DNA from: Sphingomonas sp. 1F27F7B
GTDB taxonomy: Bacteria > Pseudomonadota > Alphaproteobacteria > Sphingomonadales > Sphingomonadaceae
Length of the DNA stretch: 64,000 nucleotides
Assembly: GCF_005503355.1 (NCBI RefSeq)
Contig: NZ_SCMK01000011.1
Location: forward strand, 62,001-126,000
Reading direction: 5' to 3'
The number at the start of each line of letters is the position of its first letter. Positions within the stretch are counted from its first letter, which is position 1. The notes beneath the pieces were generated by a model that was not told the DNA's origin, made no database searches, and saw only the letters and a list, made by a program, of their open reading frames with translations. A program made the position numbers and the translations under genes. Shown one piece after another: positions 54,749-63,797 of this stretch.

Positions 54749-55992
54749 GACGCTGCTTCCTGTTTCTCCAGGGCCCGCCCGGACCTTTTTTCCGGCAGCT
54801 CGGCGCGGCCCTGCGTTGCGCCGGCCACGACGTGCTGCGCGTCAATTTCAACGGCGGCGATCGTCTCGACTGGGGCGCGCCGGCGATCGATTTCCGGCAG
54901 CGGGGCGAGGCCTGGCCGGACGAAGCTGGAGCGCTGATCCGGCAGAACCATGTAACCGACCTGGTGCTGTTCGGGGATTGCCGGCCGCTGCACCGAGCCG
55001 CGATATCCGCGGCGGCGGAGCGGCAGATCACCGTACACGTGTTCGAGGAGGGCTATGTCCGCCCCGATTGGGTGACGCTCGAGCAGAATGGCGTCAACGG
55101 CCATTCCTCGCTGCCGCGCGATGCCGAATATTATTGCCGGACGGCGATCCACCTCGCGCCCGTGCCGGCGCTCCCGCCAGTCCCGGCCAGCTTCATGCAG
55201 CGCGCCCGCGAGGCTTTCGCTTATTATGGCGCCAGTGCCGCGCTCACTCTCCGGTTCCCCCGGTACCGCTCGCATCGTCCCTTTCCGAGCACGGCGGAGG
55301 CAGCAGGCTGGCTGCGCCGATTTGCGCGGCATCCCCTTGTCCGGTGGCGGAGCCGGGCGGTGCGCCGCGCCCTCGCATCATCCTATTTCGTCGTGCCGCT
55401 GCAACTCGATTCCGACCATCAGCTACGCGTCCACTCGCCGTTCGAAGGCATGGAGAGCGCCATCCGCGCCATCCTGGCCTCCTTCGCCGGGCACGCGCCC
55501 GACGGGCCGATGCTGGTGTTCAAGGAACATCCGCTCGACAATGGGCTGCGTTACTGGCGCAAGCGGATCGAAGCCCAGGCGCTTGCCCTCGGCATCGCCG
55601 ATCGGGTCCGCTATCTCGAACATGCCGACATCGCGCCGCTCGTCGCTCATGCGCGCGGCGTGGTGACCGTGAACAGCACGACCGGAACGCTGGCACTGGC
55701 GGCGGGCGTTCCAGTGAAGGTGCTGGGCCGCGCCGTCTATGACGTGCCCGGCATCACGCACCAGGGCCCTCTCGACGGCTTCTGGGAGGCGCCCGGCAGG
55801 CCGCAGGTCGAGATCTATGCCGCGTTTCGCCGGGTGCTCGCACATCGCTGCCTGCTCCGGGGCAGCTTCAGCAGCCGTGAAGGACGGGCGCTGCTGATCG
55901 AACCGGCGGTCACGCGGATGCTCGCAGCGGGCACCACGGGCGATGCGGTGCGCGCCGTCGAGGCCGGCAAGCCGGTGCGGGCGCTCACATGA
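54745..55992 (+). CDS. kpsS: KpsS-like capsule polysaccharide protein
   Basis: The 415-residue protein has RCFLFLQGPPGPFFRQLGAALRCAGHDVLRVNFNGGD (about 3-40), HVFEEGYVRPDWVTLEQNGVN, VFKEHPLDNGLRYWRK and GVVTVNSTTGTLALAAGVPVKVLGRAVYDVPGITHQG, all KpsS/LipB hallmarks. KpsS starts the Kdo linker on lyso-phosphatidylglycerol, KpsC extends it. ATG 54745 overlaps the kpsC stop; the overlap with the next gene is also ATGA. Confidence 0.92.
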   Translation: MRRCFLFLQGPPGPFFRQLGAALRCAGHDVLRVNFNGGDRLDWGAPAIDFRQRGEAWPDEAGALIRQNHVTDLVLFGDCRPLHRAAISAAAERQITVHVFEEGYVRPDWVTLEQNGVNGHSSLPRDAEYYCRTAIHLAPVPALPPVPASFMQRAREAFAYYGASAALTLRFPRYRSHRPFPSTAEAAGWLRRFARHPLVRWRSRAVRRALASSYFVVPLQLDSDHQLRVHSPFEGMESAIRAILASFAGHAPDGPMLVFKEHPLDNGLRYWRKRIEAQALALGIADRVRYLEHADIAPLVAHARGVVTVNSTTGTLALAAGVPVKVLGRAVYDVPGITHQGPLDGFWEAPGRPQVEIYAAFRRVLAHRCLLRGSFSSREGRALLIEPAVTRMLAAGTTGDAVRAVEAGKPVRALT

Positions 55993-57254
55993 AGCCCCGG
56001 CCCTTCGCTGATCCGACAGCCTGCGCGGCCGTCCCGCCGCCACCGGTTCGATCGATCGAACCGGAGATCGTCCTCGATCTCACCCGCCTCCTGTCACGCG
56101 TGCGGCACCCAACCCCGACCGGCGTCGATCGGGTGGAGATGCACTATGCCCGCACCTTGCTGGCGCGCGTGCCCGAACGGCTCCAATTCGCTGCGACTCA
56201 TCCGCTCGGCCGCTATGGCCGGCTCGATCCCGGCAATGTCCTCCGCTTCCTCGACGCCACCGAGAGGCGCTGGCGCGAAATCGGGGAAAGGGAGACCCGC
56301 GGTGCGGCCTGGCGGCATCTGATCAAGGCCCTGGCCGGCCTGCGGCCGCAACGGATCGCACCGGCCACGCGGCCACGCATCCTGTTGCAGGTCTCGCCCA
56401 GCGCGCTCGATAAGCCAGCCAGGGTCGCGGCGCGGCTGCGCCGTGAGGATGCCAGGCTGGTCTGCCTGATCCACGACCTCATCCCGATCGCCGAACCCGG
56501 CTTCGCACGCCAGGATGGCCCGCGTCGCCATGCCCGGCGGATGATCGGCGTAGCGCGTCACGCGCATGGGGTGATTGCCAATTCGCACGCCACTGCAGCC
56601 ACGCTGACCAGCTATCTGGGCGCCATCGGCGAACCGGTGCCGCGCGTCCTCGTGAATCCGCTGGGCGCCGCTCGCTTCGTGTCGGATCCGCCGCCGCTCG
56701 ACGGCCCCTATTTCCTCTGCCTGGGCACGATCGAGCCGCGCAAGAACCATCTCCTGCTGCTGCACCTGTGGCGACAGCTTGCCGAGGAGGCGGACGGACA
56801 TCCGATACCCAGGCTCGTCCTTATCGGGCGGCGCGGCTGGGAAAATCAGAACACCTTCAATCTGCTCGACCGGTGCCCGCGCCTGCGCCCGCATGTCCAG
56901 GAGCTCGGACGGGTTTCCGATCGCACGCTGTCGGCCTGGCTCGGCGGAGCATCGGCATTGCTGATGCCCTCCTTCGCCGAGGGTTTCGGGCTGCCCGTGG
57001 CCGAGGCGCTCGCGGCCGGAACTCCGGTCATCGCCAGCGACCTGCCCGCGCATCGCGAGGCTGGCGGCGAGGTGCCGGATTATCTCGACCCGCTCGACGG
57101 CCCCGGATGGCGCCGGCGCATTCTCGACTATGCCGATCCCGGCTCCCCCGCACGCCGCGCCCAGCTGGCGCGCATGCGCGGGGTCCTTCCCCGGACTTGG
57201 GAGAATCACGTCGAACGCGCATTGGCCTTCGCGGACGAGGTCGCACGATCATGA
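55989..57254 (+). CDS. Glycosyltransferase family 4 type
   Basis: The 421-residue protein has the GT-B C-terminal half: FLCLGTIEPRKNHLLLLHLWRQL, LVLIGRRGWENQNTFNLL and SALLMPSFAEGFGLPVAEALAAGTPVIASDLPAHREAGG. The E-x7-E motif is in the last (Glu-Gly-Phe-Gly-Leu-Pro-Val-Ala-Glu). It transfers a sugar, probably to the capsule repeat unit. Overlaps of four bases join it to kpsS and kpsM. Donor and acceptor cannot be told. Confidence 0.9.
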   Translation: MKPRPFADPTACAAVPPPPVRSIEPEIVLDLTRLLSRVRHPTPTGVDRVEMHYARTLLARVPERLQFAATHPLGRYGRLDPGNVLRFLDATERRWREIGERETRGAAWRHLIKALAGLRPQRIAPATRPRILLQVSPSALDKPARVAARLRREDARLVCLIHDLIPIAEPGFARQDGPRRHARRMIGVARHAHGVIANSHATAATLTSYLGAIGEPVPRVLVNPLGAARFVSDPPPLDGPYFLCLGTIEPRKNHLLLLHLWRQLAEEADGHPIPRLVLIGRRGWENQNTFNLLDRCPRLRPHVQELGRVSDRTLSAWLGGASALLMPSFAEGFGLPVAEALAAGTPVIASDLPAHREAGGEVPDYLDPLDGPGWRRRILDYADPGSPARRAQLARMRGVLPRTWENHVERALAFADEVARS

Positions 57255-58060
57255 TCGCCATTGGCGATCTCAGCGGACCGGCCCGGTATTTCCGGGGGCT
57301 GGAGGTGCAGGGCGCCGTGCTGGGCGCACTGATCATGCGCGAGCTGCACACGCGCTACGGACGCGAGAATATCGGCTACGCCTGGCTGCTCGTCGAACCG
57401 ATGCTGCTCGCCGCCTCGGTCGCCGCGCTGCACGGGAAGGAAAGCCCACACGGGGGAAGCGACCTGTACCCGGTGCCCTTCGCGCTGGGCGGCTATTGCA
57501 TGTTCATGCTCTTTCGCTCGGTGATCTCGCGCGCGGAGTCTGCGCTGGAGGCAAACAAGCCGCTGCTGTTCCACCGGATGGTGACGATCTTCGACCTGCT
57601 CGCCGCGCGCATGCTGCTCGAAGCCGCATCGTCGCTGCTCGCGCTCGTCGTGCTGCTGAGCCTCTCCTGGGCGCTGGGCTTCGGAGGTCTGCCCGCGTCG
57701 CCGCTGACGATGCTGGCGGCCTTTGGCTTCATGGCCTGGTTCTCCTTCGCGCTGGCCATGCCGGTGTGCGCCGCCGCCCATTTCAGCAAGGCGGCGGGCA
57801 AGTTCGTCCATCCGCTGGTCTATCTGGCAATGCCGATCTCCGGCACCTTCTTCCTGCTCGAATGGCTGCCTGAACCCTATCGGGGCATGCTGGCCTGGTT
57901 CCCGCTCAACCAGATCTTCGAGCTGTTCCACACCGGCCAGTTCGCCTCGGTCCGCAGCCCCTATTTCGACCTGATCTATCTCAGCTTCTGGTGCCTTGGC
58001 CTCACATTGCTGGGGCTGATCTCGATCCGCATCGTCCGCAAACATGTTCATCTGAGTTGA
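57251..58060 (+). CDS. kpsM: ABC-2 type capsule export permease (KpsM-like)
   Basis: The 269-residue protein has six membrane helices and the ABC-2 permease pattern (ALIMRELHTRYGRENIGYAWLLVEPML, GYCMFMLFRSVISRAESALEANKPLLFHRMVTIFDLLAAR, YLAMPISGTFFLLEWLP). It exports the capsule polymer across the inner membrane. Its ATPase partner KpsT is not encoded next to it or anywhere in the window. ATG 57251 overlaps the previous stop. Confidence 0.9.
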   Translation: MIAIGDLSGPARYFRGLEVQGAVLGALIMRELHTRYGRENIGYAWLLVEPMLLAASVAALHGKESPHGGSDLYPVPFALGGYCMFMLFRSVISRAESALEANKPLLFHRMVTIFDLLAARMLLEAASSLLALVVLLSLSWALGFGGLPASPLTMLAAFGFMAWFSFALAMPVCAAAHFSKAAGKFVHPLVYLAMPISGTFFLLEWLPEPYRGMLAWFPLNQIFELFHTGQFASVRSPYFDLIYLSFWCLGLTLLGLISIRIVRKHVHLS

Positions 58061-58064
58061 TCCC

Positions 58065-59312
58065 ATGGCAACGATCCCGCTTCCTTCGCCCGGGCATGAG
58101 GCCGACTTCGCCGCACCGCCGGCCGCAGCGCCTTCCGGAGAACCCGCCGCACTCTTCCAACGCGAGCCGGCGCACGCGCTGCACGGCTTCGAACAAGCGG
58201 CGCCGAACGGATCCGAACCCTGGCGCAAGCGGCTGGCGTGGCTGCGGAACCTGGCCTTGCTCGTGCTGCTGCCCACGCTCGCCGTGGCGATCTTCGAATA
58301 TGGCATCGTCGCGAACCAATATGAATCCGAAACCCATTTCGTGATCCGGACCGCCGGCCAGAGCGGCTCCACCAATTCCGGGCTCGGGCAACTGCTCGGT
58401 CTGGATCCCAATCCGACCGCAGCGGACAGCCAGACAGTCGTCGACTATCTGCTCTCGCACGACGCGGTTGCCAGCCTGGAACGCACGATCGGGTTGCGGG
58501 CGATGTTCCGCCGGCCCGAAGCGGATCCCTTCTCCCGCCTCGGCGCCGACGCGCCGCCCGAGACGCTGCTGCGCTATTATCGCGAGATGGTGCATGTCGA
58601 TACCAGCCGCGAGGCCGGGATCACCCGCGTCGGCGTCCGGGGATTCAGGCCCGCGGATGCGCAGCGGCTGGCGGAGGCCTTGCTGGTCATCGGCGAGCGG
58701 CGTGTGAACGAGTTCAACAAGCGGCTTCTGGCGAACCGCCTGGCCGCGGCCCGCGAGGCACTGCAGGCCGCGGAAGCCGGCGTCAACGACACCCAGGCCG
58801 CATTGGGCGGCCTGCGCCAGTCGGCACGCGACATCGACCCGGAGCGCACCGGCGCGGCACGCATCGCGATGGTGACGCAGATGCAGGGCGACCTCGCCCA
58901 GGCCCGTGCCCGGCTCGCCGGCATGGCCGCCGCGGTGCGACCCGACAGCCCGCAATATGTCGCCCAGGCGGCACAGGTCCGAGCACTCGAGCAACAGGTC
59001 GGCGCTGCCCAGGCCAGCCTTACCGGTTCGGCACAGGCGACCGCAAACGGGCTGGGACGATTCGAAGGCATACGGTTTCGCCAGGAGCTCGCGGCGAAAC
59101 GCTACGAAGCCGCGACCGCGGCGCTCGATACCGCGCGCGAGCAGGCGCTGCGCCAGCAACTCTACCTGGTGCGGATCGTCGAACCCAATCTGCCGGCCAA
59201 GGCGCTCTACCCCAAGCGCCTCAAGCTGGTCGCCACCGTCTTCTTCGCCCTGCTGCTGATCTACGCGATCGGCTGGCTGATCCTCGCCGGCGTTCGGGAG
59301 CATGCCGCATGA
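58065..59312 (+). CDS. kpsE: Capsule export inner-membrane/periplasmic protein (KpsE-like, PCP family)
   Basis: The 415-residue protein has a polar N-terminal region of about 55 residues, one membrane helix (about 63-83), and a long periplasmic coiled coil (about 220-340, rich in Ala, Gln, Arg). A second membrane helix near the C-terminus (TVFFALLLIYAIGWLIL) follows PAKALYPKRL, typical of polysaccharide co-polymerase proteins. It connects KpsM/T to the outer-membrane exporter KpsD, which is also not seen. It starts 4 bases after kpsM and overlaps the next gene (ATGA). Confidence 0.88.
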   Translation: MATIPLPSPGHEADFAAPPAAAPSGEPAALFQREPAHALHGFEQAAPNGSEPWRKRLAWLRNLALLVLLPTLAVAIFEYGIVANQYESETHFVIRTAGQSGSTNSGLGQLLGLDPNPTAADSQTVVDYLLSHDAVASLERTIGLRAMFRRPEADPFSRLGADAPPETLLRYYREMVHVDTSREAGITRVGVRGFRPADAQRLAEALLVIGERRVNEFNKRLLANRLAAAREALQAAEAGVNDTQAALGGLRQSARDIDPERTGAARIAMVTQMQGDLAQARARLAGMAAAVRPDSPQYVAQAAQVRALEQQVGAAQASLTGSAQATANGLGRFEGIRFRQELAAKRYEAATAALDTAREQALRQQLYLVRIVEPNLPAKALYPKRLKLVATVFFALLLIYAIGWLILAGVREHAA

Positions 59313-61771
59313 CCACCGACCTGATGATCAACCTCCCGCTCAAGCTGCGCAGATCGGCCGGCATAGCCGTGACGCCGCAGGTTCACCGAATGATCGTGAC
59401 CGGCAACAAGGCACGCGACGCCCAAGACTGGCCGGCAGCGGCATCCGCCTATCGCGACGCGCTCGAGGCCGATCCCTCGCTGTCCCATATCTGGGTCCAG
59501 CTGGGCCATGCCCTGAAGGAACAGCGCGATCTCGAGGCTGCGCAGGCCGCCTATCGGATGGCGACGGACGCTTCTCCGCATGCCGCCGATCCCTGGCTCC
59601 ATCTGGGGCATCTCCACAAGGAACGCGGAGATCGGGCAGCGGCCAATCGGAGCTATATGCGCGCGCTCCGGCAAGAGCCCGCCAATCCCGACGCGCTGCG
59701 CGAAATGGGGCAGCTCCTCGGCAGTGGCGACAGCGCCCAGATGCGCGAGCTGATCGCGACGCTCGACACGGGCACCCTGGTTTCCGGGGCCGGAAATATG
59801 AATGCGTCCGAAACCGGGGACGTCGAGCGCTCCCTGCGCCAGATCGACGCCTTCCTCGGCAACCTGCCCGAGCAGGATCGGAATATCGCCCGCGACCAGA
59901 TGCAGGCGCTCACCGCGCTCATCCGCGGCGCGGAACCCGAAGTGCCCACCGGCGAGGCGCGGGGCTCGGCCGTCGCACCGGCACTGGTGTTCGACGTCTC
60001 GGACCTGATCTCCTATTTTCGCAACGCCCGGCTGCCGACCGGCATCCAGCGCGTGCAGATCGAAGTGATCGGCAGCGCGCTTCGCCTCGACGGTTTCCGC
60101 GTCCATATCTGCGCCTTCCTCGAATCGCGGGACGACTGGCTGGAGATCCCCGCGGCCAGCTTCACCGCACTCGCCGAGCTCAGCCTGAGCGGCGGCGATC
60201 GCGGCGCCCCGGAATGGATCGCGGCTCTCGCCAGATTGCACCTGCGACTGGCCACCGCCGAGCCGATCGAGATGCCCTACCGGGCCTATCTGATCAATCT
60301 CGGCACCTCCTGGTGGCTGCAGAACTATTTCCTCTTCGTCCGCCAGGCCAAGGTGCTGCGCGGCGTGCGCTATGTTCCCTTCGTCCATGACCTCATCCCG
60401 GTCATCGCGGGCGAGCATTGCGTGAAGGAGCTGACTCAGGACTTCGTCAGCTGGGCGATCGGCGCATTCGAACACGCCGACCATTTCCTGGTGAATTCGG
60501 AATCGACCAAGCGCGACCTGATGCAGGTCGCGGCGATGCTCGATCATCCGGTCGCGCCCGAGGATGTCGCCGTGATCCGTCTCGACGGCGATTGCCGGAA
60601 ATCGGATACGACACCGCTTCCCGTGCAGCAGCTCGGCCGCCGGGGGCTCACGCCCGGCGGCTATGTGTTGTTTGTCTCGACGATCGAATCGCGCAAGAAC
60701 CATCTGGCCGCGTTCCAGGCCTGGATCACGCTGCTCAAGCGGTATGGATCGAACGGCGTCCCGAAACTGGTCTGCGTCGGCAACCGGGGCTGGCTCAACG
60801 ACGCGGTCTATGCACGACTCGAGAGCCATCCGGGCTTGCGCGACCAAGTCGTGATGCTCTCCGGCCTGTCGGATGCCGAGCTGGAGCGGCTCTATCGATC
60901 CTGCCTCTTCACGCTCTATCCAAGCCAATATGAAGGCTGGGGCCTGCCGGTGACCGAGTCACTGTGCCACGGCAAGGTCCCGCTGATTTCCGACGCCGCG
61001 TCGCTGCCCGAAGCAGGCGGGGACCACGCCGTCTATTTCCCCTCGGGCAATATCGATGCGCTGGTCGAAGCGCTCGACCGGCTGATCCGTGAGAAAGGCT
61101 ATCGCGAGGCACTCGAACAGCACATTGCCGAGACCTTCAGACCCCGGCCCTGGAGCGCAATCGCAGCTGATATCGCCGGCGCGGCGCGGCACTGGGCGGC
61201 GGACGAAGCGGAGACGCCCGCGCCGGTTCCGGTTGCGCGGCTGGGCGCCTGGCACCCGCTGGAGCGCAACTATGCCACTACCCTGTGGCGGGGCATGCGC
61301 TCCGCCGAGATCTTCCGCGCCGGCGATGGCTGGTGGGGGCCGGACGACTGGGGATGCTGGACCAAGCCGCAGGGCGGAAGGCTCGAGATCGGCACCGACG
61401 CTCCCGGCGTGTCCATGCGGCTGTGCCTGCGGCTCCACGGGGTTCCGGGCCGCGACGTGCGCTTCGCGATCGGCACGGCCGACCCCGCCCGGAGCGTCGA
61501 AGGCATATTGAAGCCGGGCGAGTTCAAATGGGTGACGATGACGCTCCTGCCCGACCCGGCCGGCGTCATCCGCCTGAACATCGCCGGCAATGCGAGCCTC
61601 GACCTCGCCGAAGTGACCGCGGGCGGCGATCCGCGCGTGGTCTCGGTCGGCGTCGCCGGATTCTTCCTTTGCGCGGCGAATGACGGCCAGGCGCGGCTCG
61701 ATTTCCTGGAGGCCATGACGCTGGGAACGCTCGAGCACTTGGCATTCGGCCGGCGGGTACCCGACGTTTGA
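59309..61771 (+). CDS. TPR-glycosyltransferase with C-terminal unknown domain
   Basis: The 820-residue protein has three parts. Residues about 25-130 form TPR helices (AAASAYRDALEADPSLSHIWVQLGHALKEQRDLEAAQAAYRMA). Residues about 225-640 form a GT-B glycosyltransferase (VPFVHDLIPVIAGEHC, LFVSTIESRKNHLAAFQAWITL, LFTLYPSQYEGWGLPVTESLCHGKVPLISDAASLPEAGG). The final about 180 residues (from AWHPLERNYATTLWRGM) look beta-rich and may bind carbohydrate; I do not recognise a named family. It is joined to kpsE and to the next gene by four-base overlaps. Confidence 0.85.
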   Translation: MTTDLMINLPLKLRRSAGIAVTPQVHRMIVTGNKARDAQDWPAAASAYRDALEADPSLSHIWVQLGHALKEQRDLEAAQAAYRMATDASPHAADPWLHLGHLHKERGDRAAANRSYMRALRQEPANPDALREMGQLLGSGDSAQMRELIATLDTGTLVSGAGNMNASETGDVERSLRQIDAFLGNLPEQDRNIARDQMQALTALIRGAEPEVPTGEARGSAVAPALVFDVSDLISYFRNARLPTGIQRVQIEVIGSALRLDGFRVHICAFLESRDDWLEIPAASFTALAELSLSGGDRGAPEWIAALARLHLRLATAEPIEMPYRAYLINLGTSWWLQNYFLFVRQAKVLRGVRYVPFVHDLIPVIAGEHCVKELTQDFVSWAIGAFEHADHFLVNSESTKRDLMQVAAMLDHPVAPEDVAVIRLDGDCRKSDTTPLPVQQLGRRGLTPGGYVLFVSTIESRKNHLAAFQAWITLLKRYGSNGVPKLVCVGNRGWLNDAVYARLESHPGLRDQVVMLSGLSDAELERLYRSCLFTLYPSQYEGWGLPVTESLCHGKVPLISDAASLPEAGGDHAVYFPSGNIDALVEALDRLIREKGYREALEQHIAETFRPRPWSAIAADIAGAARHWAADEAETPAPVPVARLGAWHPLERNYATTLWRGMRSAEIFRAGDGWWGPDDWGCWTKPQGGRLEIGTDAPGVSMRLCLRLHGVPGRDVRFAIGTADPARSVEGILKPGEFKWVTMTLLPDPAGVIRLNIAGNASLDLAEVTAGGDPRVVSVGVAGFFLCAANDGQARLDFLEAMTLGTLEHLAFGRRVPDV

Positions 61772-63789
61772 CCGCGCTCCCGCCCCATGCGGCCGGCGGC
61801 GAAGCGATATCGTCGGTGCGCGGCACCGGCGGAGCGCTGTTCGCGATTCTTCTCGCCGATGCCGACCCGCGCGACGACTTCGCCGGCCCGCTCGCGGACG
61901 ATCTTGCCGGGCGCGACGCATGTCGTGTCGCCAGCCTCGCAAGGGATCCCGATCTCGTCGATCCCGCCACATTGGCCGCGATACTTCGCGTCCAGGGAAG
62001 CGGCTGCGCCCGGACTCTCGTGATCGGTCACGGCGCCGGTGCGGCGTCGGCGACAAGGCTGGCGGCCGAGATCGGCGCCGACGCGGTCCTTGTGCTGGTG
62101 CCGGCATGGTCGCGGGAACCTGGTATTGCGTCGCTCCCCCCCTTTGCCGCCACCATGCCGGTCCATGCGGTGACCGGCATCGAGCGGGCCAGCGAATGGC
62201 TCGGGCAAGTGGCTCTGCTGGACGAGCAGCAACTGCCGGTGCCAAGCACGATATTGCCGCTCGCGTTGCGCCAATCCGGTGCGATGGCGGAAATCCTCGC
62301 CGCCATGATCCGGGGTGAAGTGCTCCCTGACCTGTCGCATCTGCTTACCCATTGGCAGCGGCGCAACGCCTATCGGATCGAACTGATGGAGCCGCCGCGC
62401 GCCGCGCCTTCCGGCCGGATCGAGCTGCGTGGCCGGATCGTCAACACCGGCCAGAACCGGCTGGACTTCGGACGCCGATCACGCGACCGGCTGCTGATCG
62501 GCGGTCGCCTCCGGATGCATGCCGAAGCATCGTGGTCGGCAGAGGCACGCGCCATGCCGGCACGTCCACAGCTCGAACCCGGCGTTTCGGCCAGCTTCGC
62601 GATCAGCCTTCCCGCGCCACCCCTGGCCGCCGCACCCGATATCGAGATCGAACTGTCCCTGCTGTCCGAAGGGGCGCTGTGGTATGCCGATCTCGACTTT
62701 CCCAAGCTCCGTCTGATGACCGGCGCACCGCACCACGACGCCCCGATGCCGCCCCCCGACGCGGCAGCCGAGCCCCGCCGCACCGCAACCCCTTCCCGGA
62801 GCCCTAGAGAATATCCGATGTCCAACACGACCGAGCAGACCAAAGACGAAATTGCGGCGGCCTATTTCTGGATCCTCGGCCGCCATCCCGATCCCGACGG
62901 GCTCGCTGCCTATCTGAACGAAATCCAGTCGGGCGCGATCGCCCTTCCGGACCTGCGGCGCATTCTGCTGGACAGCCCGGAATTCCGGCAAACCAGGGTG
63001 CCGCTCGTCGTGGCGGACGTCGGAGGGGAGGCGAAGGTCGTGGTCAATCCTGCCGAACCCGAATTCGGCCGTTGCCTCGCGGCCGGCGGCGGATGGGAGC
63101 CGCATATCGCGACGGCGATCACCGGGCAGTTGGAGCCCGGCGCCACCTTCGTCGATGTCGGCGCCAATGTCGGCGTCATGTCCTTCCAGGCGGCTGTGAA
63201 AGTGGGGGCCGCCGGCAGAGTGCTCGCGTTCGAGCCCAACACGGACAACGCCGCGCTGTTCCGGCGCGGCATCGTCGCCAATGACCTCGGCAACGTGCGG
63301 CTCTTCCCCTTCGCGCTGAGCGACCGGCAGGAAATGATATGCCTCAGCGACGCATCGAATGCGAAGGTGCTGGGGCGGGCGACCGCGCTTCAGGCCCTGG
63401 ACGTGGTGCAGGCGCTTCCGGGCGACGAGATACTGCTCCCGCAGGAGCGGGTGGACCTGATCAAGATCGACGTCGAAGGCTTCGAGCTTCGGGTGCTGCG
63501 CGGATTGGCGGACACCATCCGCAGATTCAAGCCGAAGATCCTCTGCGAATTCAATCCCATGTGCATCCGGGAACAAGCCGAGACGGATCCGGAACGACTT
63601 GCGGACCATATCTTCGAGCTCGCCCCCCATGGCGACCTGGTCGAGCATGACGGCTCGTTTACCCGAATAGGTTCGACGAGCGAACTCATGCGGCTCTGGG
63701 AGGCGCGCGACGCGGAATCGACGCGCATGGGCCTGCTTCCCCAGGGCTGGGTGCATTTCGACATATTATTCGACACCGCAGCGAAATGA
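61768..63789 (+). CDS. Three-part protein: hydrolase-like, DUF4214, FkbM methyltransferase
   Basis: The 673-residue frame starts at TTG 61768 (TTGA overlap). Residues about 20-190 resemble an alpha/beta hydrolase with VIGHGAGAASA where the nucleophile Ser of GHSxG would be Gly, so it is probably inactive. About 200-325 looks like a beta sandwich (RIELRGRIVNTGQNRLDFG). After a Pro-rich linker a DUF4214 helical domain follows (AAYFWILGRHPDPDGLAAYLNEIQSG, about 360-400). An FkbM SAM methyltransferase ends it (TFVDVGANVGVMSFQAAVK, AFEPNTDN, LIKIDVEGFELRVLRG). An internal ATG at 62818 (MSNTTEQ) could begin a separate methyltransferase of 323 residues; no stop separates them. Confidence 0.82.
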   Translation: MTALPPHAAGGEAISSVRGTGGALFAILLADADPRDDFAGPLADDLAGRDACRVASLARDPDLVDPATLAAILRVQGSGCARTLVIGHGAGAASATRLAAEIGADAVLVLVPAWSREPGIASLPPFAATMPVHAVTGIERASEWLGQVALLDEQQLPVPSTILPLALRQSGAMAEILAAMIRGEVLPDLSHLLTHWQRRNAYRIELMEPPRAAPSGRIELRGRIVNTGQNRLDFGRRSRDRLLIGGRLRMHAEASWSAEARAMPARPQLEPGVSASFAISLPAPPLAAAPDIEIELSLLSEGALWYADLDFPKLRLMTGAPHHDAPMPPPDAAAEPRRTATPSRSPREYPMSNTTEQTKDEIAAAYFWILGRHPDPDGLAAYLNEIQSGAIALPDLRRILLDSPEFRQTRVPLVVADVGGEAKVVVNPAEPEFGRCLAAGGGWEPHIATAITGQLEPGATFVDVGANVGVMSFQAAVKVGAAGRVLAFEPNTDNAALFRRGIVANDLGNVRLFPFALSDRQEMICLSDASNAKVLGRATALQALDVVQALPGDEILLPQERVDLIKIDVEGFELRVLRGLADTIRRFKPKILCEFNPMCIREQAETDPERLADHIFELAPHGDLVEHDGSFTRIGSTSELMRLWEARDAESTRMGLLPQGWVHFDILFDTAAK

Positions 63790-63797
63790 GGGCGCGC

